DNA of 64,000 nt from RGIG7179 sp051893555 (GTDB lineage: Bacteria > Bacillota > Clostridia > Peptostreptococcales > Anaerovoracaceae). This document shows positions 31,801-40,344 of this stretch, piece after piece (the stretch's first letter is position 1; each line of letters begins with the position of its first letter). Both the position numbers and the translations under genes were made by a program. A model generated the notes under the pieces. The model ran no database searches. It was not told where the DNA came from and saw only the letters and a program-made list of their open reading frames with translations. Location of the stretch: NCBI GenBank assembly GCA_051893555.1, contig JBJFHL010000091.1, forward strand, positions 1-64,000. Direction: 5' to 3'.

Positions 31801-33606
31801 TTACCCCTCAATCATGCTGTTATACTTGTCAACAAAAGAGGCTCCGAAAATCTCGATGCCACGAGCATCAAAGGCAGCACAAACAGACGAGTATTTACTG
31901 CTGTCACAGCCCTCGAACAGTCTGTGCTTTACAGCTTTTGCAGCATCTTCATATAAATACATGATAACCTTACTCTTAAACGTGGCCTTGAACTTTTCAG
32001 GATTGAGCATTCGGCCATCCTCTCCAAACGCAAATACCTGCTTGGAGAGGAAATACGGACCCATGAGTTTATCTTCGTTGATGTTATAAGTAACAGCAAG
32101 GGTGTCATTAATAGCCTTACGCAAGACGTTCCAATTAATATCTCTGTTATTAGGGGCGGTGCCGAGTTCAACCACACCGCCAACCTCGTCATCGTTATCA
32201 TCGATTCCTATATACTCAAAATTCCACCTGCGCTTAAAGGCGGTATCCATTGGATATACGCCCTGGTCTGCACTATTCATAGTTGCCCAGATAAACATAT
32301 TGTCCGGGATTTTGATGCTGTCCGGGGACTTGCCGAGTTCAGAAATCAGATATTTTTTGATGTCCTCCGTTGCATGAATTTCGTATTCACTGGAGCCCTC
32401 GTCAGAACGATCCAACAGTTGGAACACCTCGCCAAAAACTGCCGCTACCTTTGCACGATTGATTTCCTCAATGAGCAAGAGGTGCGGTTGAGGGGCCTCT
32501 GTACGACCGCTTTTGAGTGCAGCGACCAAGACACGCATAAACGGGCCAGGCACAAAATCATATCGGATTTCACCCTGGGAATTGGTCACTGGCTTATAGC
32601 TACCCACAAATTGCGAATAAGTATATTCTGGATGGAAAGTAACTCGTTCAAAAGTGCCTGTTGTACCATTCAACAGAGTTTTACAATCTTCTTTCAGGGC
32701 ATGGCTCTTACCCGTGCCTGGTGCGCCAAACACAATGCGGTTCCTTTCAAAGGTGCTGGTGATGCCAGTTTCAAAGCGGATGGCCAGTAATAATTCAAAC
32801 AGCCAATCCAGGAAAGCTCCGCGTGCGTCTTCACGGTCTGGCCGCCACTGAGATGATACATAATACTCATCTTCAGCAATGCTGTAGGTGTCTGCATAAT
32901 AACGGGGATGACCTGTATCGTCTTGCATTGCCGCCCGATACTCCTCATCGCTCATCCCCTGGGGTCTCTTAAACAGAATACCGTGGATGTTATTGTGCCT
33001 GAACAAAAGCGCACATTGTTCACGACTTTCCAGTATGGGTAAGGTATAACCGTTAAATAGCCTATGCGTGGACATGATTCCCAAACAAGTAAAAATAAAT
33101 GTTTTGTTATCTAATTCCAGGAGGGCATCGCGGGTAGGAACTGGCTCATCGCGCTCGTCAAGCGGAGGAAGGAGCGGGTTCCGGGGATGGGGCAAACTCA
33201 TTAGTGCCTGGTACTCAGCGGCTTTATCATCATCCATTTTGCGAAGGGTTCCTTTTTCGTGAGTATCCTCACCCACATATGCAATATTCTTCTTACCTAC
33301 CACTGTAAGCCATTCTACATAAGGAAGGTTCGCAAGTATTGTTTCGGGTTGGCTTCTGCTCGATCCAGACCCACCCAGAACACTGTCTACATGAGCAGCG
33401 GGCATAGAACACATAACTTCCCAAATCTTACGCAGTTCCTCTAAAGGGCGAGATTTTGAGGTACCATTCACATTTAACAATATCCTATCGTTTTCACGAT
33501 CAATCTCTTCAATCTGGAAGGGCGTAGCCTGACCAGATATACTACTAAGAGGCATACCTCTTAATTCTTCAAGGTCAACCAGCATCTCTTGAAATGACTT
33601 CATCAT
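31801..33606 (-). CDS. McrB-like AAA+ GTPase of LlaJI-type system
   Basis: 601 residues. The AAA+ core has IVFGAPGTGKSHALKED (Walker A) near 296, LLLIEEINRAKVAAVFGEVF (Walker B) near 380 and WATMNSADQGVYPMDTAFKR (sensor/GTP signature, MNSADQ) near 445. The N-terminal 250 residues are probably the DNA-binding part. It is R1-like, the motor for the LlaJI nuclease. Start overlaps the methyltransferase stop by four bases. The lower GC of this operon than of the replication block suggests separate acquisition. Confidence 0.92.
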   Translation of the reverse strand: MMKSFQEMLVDLEELRGMPLSSISGQATPFQIEEIDRENDRILLNVNGTSKSRPLEELRKIWEVMCSMPAAHVDSVLGGSGSSRSQPETILANLPYVEWLTVVGKKNIAYVGEDTHEKGTLRKMDDDKAAEYQALMSLPHPRNPLLPPLDERDEPVPTRDALLELDNKTFIFTCLGIMSTHRLFNGYTLPILESREQCALLFRHNNIHGILFKRPQGMSDEEYRAAMQDDTGHPRYYADTYSIAEDEYYVSSQWRPDREDARGAFLDWLFELLLAIRFETGITSTFERNRIVFGAPGTGKSHALKEDCKTLLNGTTGTFERVTFHPEYTYSQFVGSYKPVTNSQGEIRYDFVPGPFMRVLVAALKSGRTEAPQPHLLLIEEINRAKVAAVFGEVFQLLDRSDEGSSEYEIHATEDIKKYLISELGKSPDSIKIPDNMFIWATMNSADQGVYPMDTAFKRRWNFEYIGIDDNDDEVGGVVELGTAPNNRDINWNVLRKAINDTLAVTYNINEDKLMGPYFLSKQVFAFGEDGRMLNPEKFKATFKSKVIMYLYEDAAKAVKHRLFEGCDSSKYSSVCAAFDARGIEIFGASFVDKYNSMIEG

Positions 33607-34700
33607 AACACCTCCAGAAAATCTTTAATTGTCCTGGCGATTCCGCAAGCAAGCAAATATGGAACACCGTTACCTATGGTTTTAAATTTGTTCGTCAATG
33701 TCATATCCGCGGGCAAAACGAATTCTTTTGGCAAGGTTTGCAGTGCAAGTGCTTCTGCTGCGGATATTCTCCTAATACGATACGGGTGCAGGTGCACTTC
33801 ATTATTTCCATACGCAACAGTAGGTGAAAACCTCCATCTGTGGAGTCGTTTGTACGACTTCTTGCTAACATCACCTTCATCAATTGATTCTATCCGACTC
33901 AAGCCACCTCTTGGCGTAAAGTAGTCCTGCGCATTCGGATGATTCTCTACATCATTTTTTTCGAACCAATATTGAACCGTCAGTTTTTCATCAATGCCTT
34001 CTGGCTTCTCAGTCATTATATTTGGACGGAATGCGTCTGTTTCAGGCCAATTCATCGCTTTTATATCATCTAAAGTGTAACGATGATATTTTTTCCAGTC
34101 AAAGGAATCGATATCCACATTACCCAAAATGCCCTTGTGAACACCAAACATCAAAATTCGGTCACGGTCTTGGGGGGCCCCATATTCAAGAGAATTTGTC
34201 AGTCTCTCAGTAGTTGCATAGCCACTCGCATGGAGTTTTCCTTTTAGTTCTTCAAAAAAAGCTCTATGCCTTGCTGTCCGCCATAAGCCCTTCACATTTT
34301 CAAAAAGGAAAAAGTCCGGCTGCATCTCAACAATCAAATCGGTATAGGACTGCGAGAGTTTACCATTATCTCCATCACGCCCTTTGTTTTTGCCTGCAAC
34401 AGAGAAGTCAGGACAAGGCGGGCCTCCGATGAAACCGACTAAGGAGCCATCTTCACGCGCCTCAAGGACGTACTTTTGTAACTCAGCTTTTCGTGTATCC
34501 AAAAACTCGTTGATATCTATATTGAAGTATCCATACTTTGGTTTTCGCATTCCCATCGCAGCTCTGGAATACTGGTATGCTTTCAAGAATGCGGGCTGGA
34601 ACTCATTCACTAAGTCGACCTGAAATCCATTGTTTTCAAACCCCAAGTCCAAAAAACCGCTTCCAGAGAAGAATGAAAAGATGACAAGTTTCTTGCTCAT
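33603..34700 (-). CDS. DNA (cytosine-5) methyltransferase of the restriction operon
   Basis: 365 residues from ATG 34700, with GGGAG eight bases upstream; the open frame to 34811 overlaps the HTH gene. IFSFFSGSGFLDLGFENNGF (motif I), GGPPCPDFSVAGKNKG (IV, catalytic Cys), FLFENVKGLW (VI), APQDRDRILMFG (VIII), RIRRISAAEALALQTLP (IX) and TIGNGVPYLLA (X) are all intact. It would protect the DNA from the LlaJI-type nuclease. LlaJI itself has two methyltransferases; only one is here. Confidence 0.93.
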   Translation of the reverse strand: MSKKLVIFSFFSGSGFLDLGFENNGFQVDLVNEFQPAFLKAYQYSRAAMGMRKPKYGYFNIDINEFLDTRKAELQKYVLEAREDGSLVGFIGGPPCPDFSVAGKNKGRDGDNGKLSQSYTDLIVEMQPDFFLFENVKGLWRTARHRAFFEELKGKLHASGYATTERLTNSLEYGAPQDRDRILMFGVHKGILGNVDIDSFDWKKYHRYTLDDIKAMNWPETDAFRPNIMTEKPEGIDEKLTVQYWFEKNDVENHPNAQDYFTPRGGLSRIESIDEGDVSKKSYKRLHRWRFSPTVAYGNNEVHLHPYRIRRISAAEALALQTLPKEFVLPADMTLTNKFKTIGNGVPYLLACGIARTIKDFLEVL

Positions 34701-34713
34701 ATGGTGTTTCTCC

Positions 34714-34914
34714 CTACTTGTTATTAATATCTTGCTTAATGTATTTGCCACTCTTAATCCTGGCATCATCTGGTTTTTCTGTATTCTCTGGTATGGCCCA
34801 CTGACGCCCAAATTTGGTAGCGCCTTCTAATCGCCCATTCGTACACAGAACCTGAATTCTTCTTTCACTAATCCCCCAGCGATTGGCGGCTTCCTGGATA
34901 GTCATATACTCCAT
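34714..34914 (-). CDS. Small HTH protein heading the restriction operon
   Basis: 66 residues from ATG 34914 (GAGGTG upstream). MEYMTIQEAANRWGISERRI then QVLCTNGRLEGATKFGRQWA is a MerR/excisionase-like winged helix. It precedes the methyltransferase by 13 bases and sits right behind a consensus promoter, so it may act as the controller of the restriction operon; similar small HTH proteins also serve as excisionases, which its place near the element's end would allow. Confidence 0.8.
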   Translation of the reverse strand: MEYMTIQEAANRWGISERRIQVLCTNGRLEGATKFGRQWAIPENTEKPDDARIKSGKYIKQDINNK

Positions 34915-34955
34915 TTTGCACCTCACTCCAAGAACTATCGCAAATTTTCCTCTTA

Positions 34956-34984
34956 ATTATATACTGCCAGCCGAACAAAGTCAA
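34956..34984 (-). promoter_or_regulatory. Promoter of the restriction-modification operon
   Basis: On the minus strand TTGACT (34979-34984), 17 bases, TATAAT (34956-34961). It lies 42 bases before the HTH start, directly after the SymE-like gene. Confidence 0.85.
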
Positions 34985-34988
34985 GTTA

Positions 34989-35198
34989 CTAATGCATTCC
35001 ACCAGATGGCAAATTAGTCCCAATAATACGGTTGATGATAATCTGCCCGTCTTCACTCTTTATTGAAATATGATCGCCTATATTAAATCCAGCCGTCTCA
35101 AGCCATTTTCCCTTAAGCACGATGGTAGGAACATCCTGGTAGTTATATCCGTTGCTCTGACCGTACACTTTCAGCCGTCTTTTTTTCTTTTCTTTCAT
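34989..35198 (-). CDS. SymE-like toxin
   Basis: 69 residues: KRRLKVYGQSNGYNYQDVPT then IVLKGKWLETAGFNIGDHIS and EDGQIIINRI. The PxIxLKGKWLExAGFxxGD pattern is the SymE family (AbrB-like fold); E. coli SymE is an SOS-induced toxin encoded beside the hsd restriction genes. AAAGGAG lies before the ATG. No antisense SymR-like RNA could be shown here, although the operator at 35227 lies in its promoter region. Last gene before the attachment junction. Confidence 0.85.
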   Translation of the reverse strand: MKEKKKRRLKVYGQSNGYNYQDVPTIVLKGKWLETAGFNIGDHISIKSEDGQIIINRIIGTNLPSGGMH

Positions 35199-35226
35199 GG
35201 CATTCTCCTTTTGCTAAATAGTAGTT

Positions 35227-35245
35227 ACGCCAAATTATCTGGCGT
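35227..35245. promoter_or_regulatory. Palindromic operator upstream of SymE-like gene
   Basis: ACGCCA-N7-TGGCGT. On the minus strand TTGACG lies seven bases upstream of it. Flanking TTTTGCTAAATAGT (about 35212) and TTTTGCCAAATGGT (about 35264) are near-repeats. Probably a repressor site. Confidence 0.45.
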
Positions 35246-35330
35246 TTCGTCAAAAGGTTAGGAGTTTTGCCAAATGGTGCTACATCTGAGTGAACTGTTT
35301 ACTACATATTGAAGATTCATATTCACCCCA

Positions 35331-35344
35331 CACTACATATAGTG
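35331..35344. repeat. Small inverted repeat near the element end
   Basis: CACTA-CATA-TAGTG. The region 35246-35457 has no gene and lies between the SymE promoter and the comM junction, where recombinase arm sites would be expected. Confidence 0.3.
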
Positions 35345-35457
35345 GCCCCTAAACCCAACCAAAACACACCATTGGGTATGTACTCCAAACCTCAAATTCC
35401 GAAAATAAAAGCCGAAAAAGCCCAGAAATACGGGGTTTTTCAGCAGAATATGTGTGT

Positions 35458-36450
35458 TCAGTTAGCAGCGCAAAGCGTTTCACAAACAAATAAGACACCG
35501 TTATGTGCCAGGGAAGCTTCTCCGGGATATGGCACGGTGCCTCCGCCCAGCAGACCGGCCCGGCTGGTTCTGTAGTCTGCCATACGAAACGGTCTATGCG
35601 TTACCATGGGCTGGTTTTCATTCAGCAGGCCCGCTACCGAATAGATCATTGTCGTTTCCAGCTGTTCGGCAGCCGTCATCTCCGGAAGAATGCCCGGGAT
35701 CCGTCTGGCAAGCATGGTCTTCCCGGAACCGGGAGGCCCCATGAGCAAAATACTGTGATTCCCGCATACGGCTGCAGCAATGGCTTCCTTCACCTGCCAC
35801 TGTCCTCTGACGTCGGAAAAATCCGGTATGTCCTGCACTGTGTGTTCTGTCTGGGATGACAGTTTCGCACGCCTGCGTCGGAGTTCGTCCGCAGAAGGTA
35901 TTGGCTCCAGACCGCAGATCATGTCCGCCGCCTCCCGCAGATGACGGACCGGTATGAGGCGGATCCGAAACGCCTCTGCTGCCAGAAATGCCTCCTGACA
36001 GTTCTCTGCCGGCAGAAAGATCTGCTGCAGCGCCGGCGTTTCCCTTCTTTCTGCCAGCGCTTTTACCATGGGCAGAACACCCTTCACCGGAGACAGGCTT
36101 CCGTCCAGCCGAAGTTCCCCCAGAAACCCGCTTGTCTCCAGGGTTTCCACGGCATGTCGTCCTGTCAGAATTCCCGCAGAGCGCAGGATCCCCATGGCCA
36201 TGGCCAGATCATAATGACTTCCTCTTTTGTGCAGATAAGCGGGCACCAGATTGATCACGATGCGGCTCACCGGATAGTCAAATCCGCTGTTTCGAATCGC
36301 ACTTTTCACCCGCTGACCGGCTTCCTTGATGGAGGTGTCACCCAGCCCCACCACATAAAAGCCCGGAAGCCCCCTTGTAATGTCTGTCTCTACCGTTACC
36401 GTCTGCCCTTCGATGCCGCGGAAGGAGGCGGTGGAAATCTTCGCTAACAT
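35458..36450 (-). pseudogene. comM: comM (Mg chelatase-like ATPase), 3' part displaced by prophage
   Basis: From ATG 36450 (CAGGAGGTGGGAAC upstream) the frame gives about 330 residues against about 500 in intact ComM/YifB. The N-terminal LonC-like domain (KISTASFRGIEGQTVTVETD) and Walker A (ILLMGPPGSGKTMLARRIPG) are present. The sequence breaks just before Walker B (expected GVLFLDELPEF), so the ATPase cannot work. ComM helps branch migration in natural transformation. The missing part should be at the other prophage end and would be restored by excision. Overlaps the end of yraN by seven bases. Confidence 0.9.
35485..35507. other. Prophage/chromosome junction (attachment site)
   Basis: Read leftward, comM follows its family up to ...SLAHNGVLF and then continues as VCETLCAAN and a stop instead of the expected LDELPEF. 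The crossover must lie in or next to these bases. The partner site, at the left end of the element, is outside the window, so the core cannot be measured. Confidence 0.7.
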
Positions 36451-36830
36451 GTTCCCACCTCCTGAAAGGTCAGGCCTGTCAGGTGACGGACAGAGATTTC
36501 CACCACTTGGAATTCCATGCCGCGGCAGGGCTGTCCCGTCTCTGACAGATAACATGCCGCCGTGCAGCGGATCTTTTTCTGTTTTTCCGCTGTGACAGCC
36601 TCCGCAGGTGCGCCGAACCGGCTGCTCTGCCTGGTCTTCACCTCTACGAAAGTCAGAATTCCGTCTCTGCAGGCGATCAGGTCAAGTTCACCGTACCTGC
36701 ATCGATAATTCCGTGCCAGGATCTCATATCCTTCCCCGGTTAGCAGACCTGCTGCCAGATCTTCTCCCAGTTTTCCCAGCGTCTGCCGGCAGACACCAGT
36801 CTGACGACTTGTCTCTTGATTTGTTTTCAT
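36444..36830 (-). CDS. yraN: YraN family nuclease-like protein
   Basis: 128 residues from ATG 36830 (AGGAGGGAAAGAAA upstream). LGKLGEDLAAGLLTGEGYEI, NYRCRYGELDLIACRDGILT and FVEVKTRQS show the E...GELDLI...FVEVK pattern of the UPF0102 PD-(D/E)XK fold. Function is not firmly known; it is commonly paired with comM as here. Promoter TTGACA-N17-TAAATT lies upstream at 36894-36922. Confidence 0.93.
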   Translation of the reverse strand: MKTNQETSRQTGVCRQTLGKLGEDLAAGLLTGEGYEILARNYRCRYGELDLIACRDGILTFVEVKTRQSSRFGAPAEAVTAEKQKKIRCTAACYLSETGQPCRGMEFQVVEISVRHLTGLTFQEVGTC

Positions 36831-36893
36831 TTTCTTTCCCTCCTGTGCACCGATCCTGCGCACAGCCGGGGCGAGCTATCCACTTCATACCTA

Positions 36894-36922
36894 AATTTAC
36901 AGGTTTTAACAAGATTTGTCAA
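36894..36922 (-). promoter_or_regulatory. Promoter of yraN-comM
   Basis: On the minus strand TTGACA (36917-36922), 17 bases, TAAATT (36894-36899), 64 bases before the yraN start. Confidence 0.75.
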
Positions 36923-37050
36923 TAGAAAACAGAAAAAAGAGCGATGATTAAAATGTAAAATATTGGGTCAACCCGAGAGGGGTTCAAAGTGAAATATGGT
37001 TGACAAAGAAATGAGAAAACATATGCAAAAAACGAGAAAAGCGCAAAAAA

Positions 37051-37162
37051 ATCAACCTGCAGACGGATTTTGCGAAGAACAGGTTGATTGTCATGTAAAA
37101 AGAAGGGGGAGTGGTAAAAAATGTATCAACCTGAAAATACAAAAACACATTGTGAGGTTGAT
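37051..37162. repeat. Two tandem hairpins with the same stem
   Basis: ATCAACCTG-N20-CAGGTTGAT at 37051-37088 and ATCAACCTG-N20-GAGGTTGAT at 37125-37162, 74 bases apart. The first has a T tract on the minus strand and the second on the plus strand. They lie in the gene-free stretch 36923-37250, which is AT-rich and otherwise empty. They could be terminators or a small mobile repeat. Confidence 0.65.
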
Positions 37163-37250
37163 TTTTGGTCGTACAGGGAAAAAGGAGCTGTTGCTCCGGC
37201 TGACCTGACGGGTCAACTGTGCAAGCTGCACTCTGCATTCCTTTCCGTAT

Positions 37251-38201
37251 TCATTTTCCCCGCATCCGGCGGACCAGACGGCGCGCAAGCTGACGCAGCC
37301 GGTGCAGAATCCGGTTCCGGAAGCGGAATGCTGCCAGCTGCCAGGCAGGCCGCTTCACACCCAGTGCAAACCGTTCCACTGCCAGGGCAACGCCCTCGTC
37401 TTCATTGGAAGGCGCCACATAGTCAGCCATGGCACGCACTTCCGGCTCCCCGTTGGCCATGGCAATGCCCAGTCCTGCCTCTGCCAGCATGGCCATATCA
37501 TTGGGACTGTCCCCGCAGGCCATGGCCGATGAGAGATCCGCATGCAGAATCTCGCACAGCGCTGCCAGACCGGTGGCTTTGCTGGTGGTGGCACCGCCGA
37601 TTTCCAGATTATGCGGCACCGAGGAAGTCACCGTAATGTCGGGAATCCGCTCCAGAATTTCCTTCATCGCTGCTTTATCCTCGAACTGTGCAAAGTGTAT
37701 ATTGATATTTTCGATGGACGAAATATGTTCCTCCAGAAAGTCATAAATCTGATCCACAGGCTGCCGGGTCCGCAGAATGTAACTGCGGCTCATGTACGTC
37801 GATCCGTGATCCCGTATGTCTTCGAAGACGGACCGGTCGATGTATGCCTTTCCCCCGGTGAAGACCTCCACCGGAAACCGGCTGTGCTCCCGCAGCAGCC
37901 CTGCCACCTGCTTCAGCGTTCCGGGATCGATGCAGTTTTCGTAAATCACCGTTCCGCTCCGAAGGTCCGTAATCATGGCACCGTTGGAAGTCACCACATA
38001 TTCCAGGCCCTGTATGCGAAAAATATCCTTTGGCAAAGAACACCATGCGCGTCCCGTTGCGATAACCACATGTATCCCCTTTTTCACCGCCCTTTCCAGC
38101 ACACGCCGTGTCCGCGGCGTGATACGTCCTCTGGCCAGGGTGGTGCCGTCCAGATCCAGCGCGATCAGGGTGATTTTTTCAGGTATCGGACCTTTCATCA
38201 T
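37251..38201 (-). CDS. HAD-superfamily hydrolase, Cof type
   Basis: 316 residues from ATG 38201 (GGGAGGG upstream). LIALDLDGTTLARGRITPRT (motif I), VVIATGRAW (II) and MACGDSPNDMAMLAEAGLG then IAMANGEPEVRAMAD (III/IV) mark a Cof/IIB sugar-phosphate or nucleotide phosphatase with a type IIB cap between. Substrate unknown. The C-terminal tail after residue 290 is basic (RFRNRILHRLRQLARRLVRR), unusual for the family, and may bind membranes or nucleic acid. Start overlaps the stop of the MBL gene. Confidence 0.9.
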   Translation of the reverse strand: MMKGPIPEKITLIALDLDGTTLARGRITPRTRRVLERAVKKGIHVVIATGRAWCSLPKDIFRIQGLEYVVTSNGAMITDLRSGTVIYENCIDPGTLKQVAGLLREHSRFPVEVFTGGKAYIDRSVFEDIRDHGSTYMSRSYILRTRQPVDQIYDFLEEHISSIENINIHFAQFEDKAAMKEILERIPDITVTSSVPHNLEIGGATTSKATGLAALCEILHADLSSAMACGDSPNDMAMLAEAGLGIAMANGEPEVRAMADYVAPSNEDEGVALAVERFALGVKRPAWQLAAFRFRNRILHRLRQLARRLVRRMRGK

Positions 38202-38821
38202 GATTTGCCCTCCCCGGCGTTCTCCGGACCAGATTCCAGACATGCCAGAAACTCCTGATTATAAATGCGGATCTGCTTCATGGTCGCATGCCCGTCATGG
38301 CCGGGATAAACGGTATATTCGTTGCTCCACCGGTCGATGATCTGGCGGCAGCTTCGAATCATGTCCGCAGGACTTCCGTCTTCCAGATCCGTACGCCCCA
38401 GATCCGTATCGAAAATGGTATCTCCGCTGAAAACCACATGGCTCTTTTCCGAGAGAATGCAGATGGAACCCGCTGTGTGACCCGGCGTATGCAGGATCTT
38501 CAGTTCTTCCCCGGACAGATCCAGCCGGTCCCCGTCTTCCAGAAGACGGTCAACCCTTCCTTTATATATGGCCGCATCCATTGCATGCATCATCACAGGG
38601 CAGTTCAGTGCATCGGCAACCCGTGCCGCTGCGCCCACATGGTCATAGTGATGATGGGTCAGCAGAATGCCCAGGGGATGCAGCCCTTCCTTCTGTACAT
38701 ATTCAATGAATTTCTGCGGTTCGTAGCCCGGGTCAATGATATAGCAGTCCGCACCGTCCCTGGTCCAGATCACATATCCGTTGCTTTCCAGGGTCCCACC
38801 GATAAAACGCTTAATTTTCAA
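38198..38821 (-). CDS. MBL-fold metallohydrolase (glyoxalase II-like)
   Basis: 207 residues, starting at a TTG (38821) with AGGAGGAGAGATT in front. ILLTHHHYDHVGAAARVADA has the HxHxDH zinc motif, LHTPGHTAGSICIL the next His and VVFSGDTIF the bridging Asp; YTVYPGHDGHA gives the last His. This is the YcbL/glyoxalase II-like group that hydrolyses thioesters. Coupled to the HAD gene by overlapping ATG/TGA. Confidence 0.92.
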   Translation of the reverse strand: MKIKRFIGGTLESNGYVIWTRDGADCYIIDPGYEPQKFIEYVQKEGLHPLGILLTHHHYDHVGAAARVADALNCPVMMHAMDAAIYKGRVDRLLEDGDRLDLSGEELKILHTPGHTAGSICILSEKSHVVFSGDTIFDTDLGRTDLEDGSPADMIRSCRQIIDRWSNEYTVYPGHDGHATMKQIRIYNQEFLACLESGPENAGEGKS

Positions 38822-38900
38822 AATCTCTCCTCCTGACAGTTTCTGCTTGTTTCAGTATAGCACAGTGCAGGGGTTTCTGTACAGTGTCTATGAATTTCTC

Positions 38901-38928
38901 TTGCAAAATATGCTAAATATGTTACAAT
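38901..38928 (+). promoter_or_regulatory. Promoter of trkA cluster
   Basis: TTGCAA (38901-38906), 16 bases, TACAAT (38923-38928), 33 bases before the trkA start. Confidence 0.65.
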
Positions 38929-38961
38929 AGTTTGTTAGTACAGAGATGAAGAGGTGTCAAC

Positions 38962-40320
38962 ATGAAAATTGCCATTGTGGGTGCCGGAAAACTGGGAATC
39001 AAAGTAGCAAATGCCCTGCTCGGCGGCGACCATTCCATAACCATCATCGATAAGAACGAGGACGTCCTGAACAAAATCTCACAGCAGCTGGATGTGCTGA
39101 CAGTCTGCGGAAACGCCAAACAGATCAGCCTGCTGAAAGAGCATGAAATCGGAACCTTTGACTTCCTGCTGGCCGTAACCGGCAGCGATGAGAAAAACAT
39201 CGTGATTGCAAGTTTTGCAAAGAAACTGGGATGCAGTAAAGTCATCGCCCGCGTTCGCGACCCGGAGCATATGAACCAGCTGGACTTCATCAAAGAGACC
39301 ATGAACATCGATCACATCGTGAACCCGGACATGGCCATCACCAATGAAATCTACAAATACCTGGTTGAAAAATACACTCTGACCGGCGGCGTTTTCTCCA
39401 CCGGGAAAGTGGCACTGATTCAGTTCGGCGTCAAACGGTATAAAAGCCTTGCCGGCCTGTCTATGATTGATGTGAAAAATGTGCTTCCGAACATGCTGGT
39501 GGTGGCCATTTCCCGTAATGGAAAGATCATCATTCCCCACGGCAGCACCGTAATCGAACCGACAGACACCCTGTACCTGATCGGAGAGAAAACCCAGATC
39601 ATGGAACTTCATAAAAAAGTCCACGAAAAGGGAAAATATACAAACCTGCAGAAAGTGATGATCATCGGCGGCGGAAAGACCGGTTTTTATCTGGCGGCCA
39701 AACTGGCAGAATTCGGTATCTCCGTCAAGGTGGTGGAGATCAACAAGGAACGCTGCTACTATCTGTCCACTCATCTGGATAATGTGATGGTGCTCCATGG
39801 CGACGCCACGGACATGTCCCTGCTGGAAGAGGAAAACCTGGACGAGATGGATGCCTTCGTCACGGCCACCGGTTTTGATGAAGAAAATCTGCTGCTTGCC
39901 CTGAATGCCAAGCAGCGCGGCATCGAGGATGTCATTTCCAAGATCAGCCGTGAGGGTTACCGTGATCTCATCGAAAAAATGGGAATCGATATGGCGCTGA
40001 ACCCGCTGAATATCACAGCCAGCACCATTCTCCGCTATATCCAGGGCAAGAAACGTGTCATCTCCTCCCTGCTGATTCAGGGGCAGGCGGAGATTATGGA
40101 GATCATCGCTGTCAACGACATGAAACTGGTAAACATTCCGCTGAAAGATCTGGATCTGCCGGAAGGCGTTCTGATCGCAGGGATTCACCGCGGACAGCAG
40201 GTCATCATCCCGGACGGCGAAACAAAAATTCTGGAAGACGACAAGGTCATTATTTTCTGCCTGCTTTCGGATATCGCAGAGCTGGAGAAGCTGTTCCGCA
40301 AGAAGCGGCATTTCATATAA
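38962..40320 (+). CDS. trkA: Trk potassium uptake regulatory protein TrkA
   Basis: 452 residues, the usual length. Two NAD-binding TrkA-N domains: IVGAGKLGIKVANALLGG at 4 and MIIGGGKTGFYLAAKLAEFG near 232, each followed by a TrkA-C domain (NMLVVAISRNGKIIIPHGST near 180; GVLIAGIHRGQQVIIPDGET near 405). It forms the cytosolic ring that gates TrkH by binding NAD(H)/ATP. First gene of a rightward cluster with two trkH genes 24 and 22 bases apart. Confidence 0.96.
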   Translation: MKIAIVGAGKLGIKVANALLGGDHSITIIDKNEDVLNKISQQLDVLTVCGNAKQISLLKEHEIGTFDFLLAVTGSDEKNIVIASFAKKLGCSKVIARVRDPEHMNQLDFIKETMNIDHIVNPDMAITNEIYKYLVEKYTLTGGVFSTGKVALIQFGVKRYKSLAGLSMIDVKNVLPNMLVVAISRNGKIIIPHGSTVIEPTDTLYLIGEKTQIMELHKKVHEKGKYTNLQKVMIIGGGKTGFYLAAKLAEFGISVKVVEINKERCYYLSTHLDNVMVLHGDATDMSLLEEENLDEMDAFVTATGFDEENLLLALNAKQRGIEDVISKISREGYRDLIEKMGIDMALNPLNITASTILRYIQGKKRVISSLLIQGQAEIMEIIAVNDMKLVNIPLKDLDLPEGVLIAGIHRGQQVIIPDGETKILEDDKVIIFCLLSDIAELEKLFRKKRHFI

Positions 40321-40344
40321 CGTATATTTAAGGAAGGAACAACT

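Larger units (their letters stand above)
1..35495. mobile_element. Prophage (right-hand portion) integrated in comM
   Basis: This stretch carries phage packaging genes (portal, TerL, TerS), a phage replication block (VapE, family A polymerase, DUF2815, DUF2800, VRR-NUC, SNF2 helicase), repressors and a restriction-modification cargo. Nearly all genes read leftward. The right boundary is placed near 35,495 because the host comM reading frame, which runs in from the right, loses family similarity there. The left end, with integrase, capsid, tail and lysis genes, is outside the window. No frameshifts were seen in its recognised genes, so it may be functional. The exact attachment core cannot be fixed without the other end. 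Confidence 0.9.

Noticed and set aside
30320..33606. Stand-alone type IV McrBC system cutting methylated DNA
   Set aside because: A linked m5C methyltransferase in the same operon fits a LlaJI-type restriction-modification system better, in which the methylated sites are protected.
34714..34914. Confident call of an excisionase
   Set aside because: The fold fits, but its position in the restriction operon and the lack of a visible integrase leave a controller role equally likely.
36996..37208. Small plus-strand ORF of 70 residues in the yraN/HAD gap
   Set aside because: No ribosome binding site; the sequence is taken up by two hairpins and lacks coding bias.
39079..40311. 410-residue open frame antisense to trkA
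   Set aside because: It mirrors the TrkA coding sequence, has no ribosome binding site and its translation is rich in His, Asn and Phe without any family pattern.
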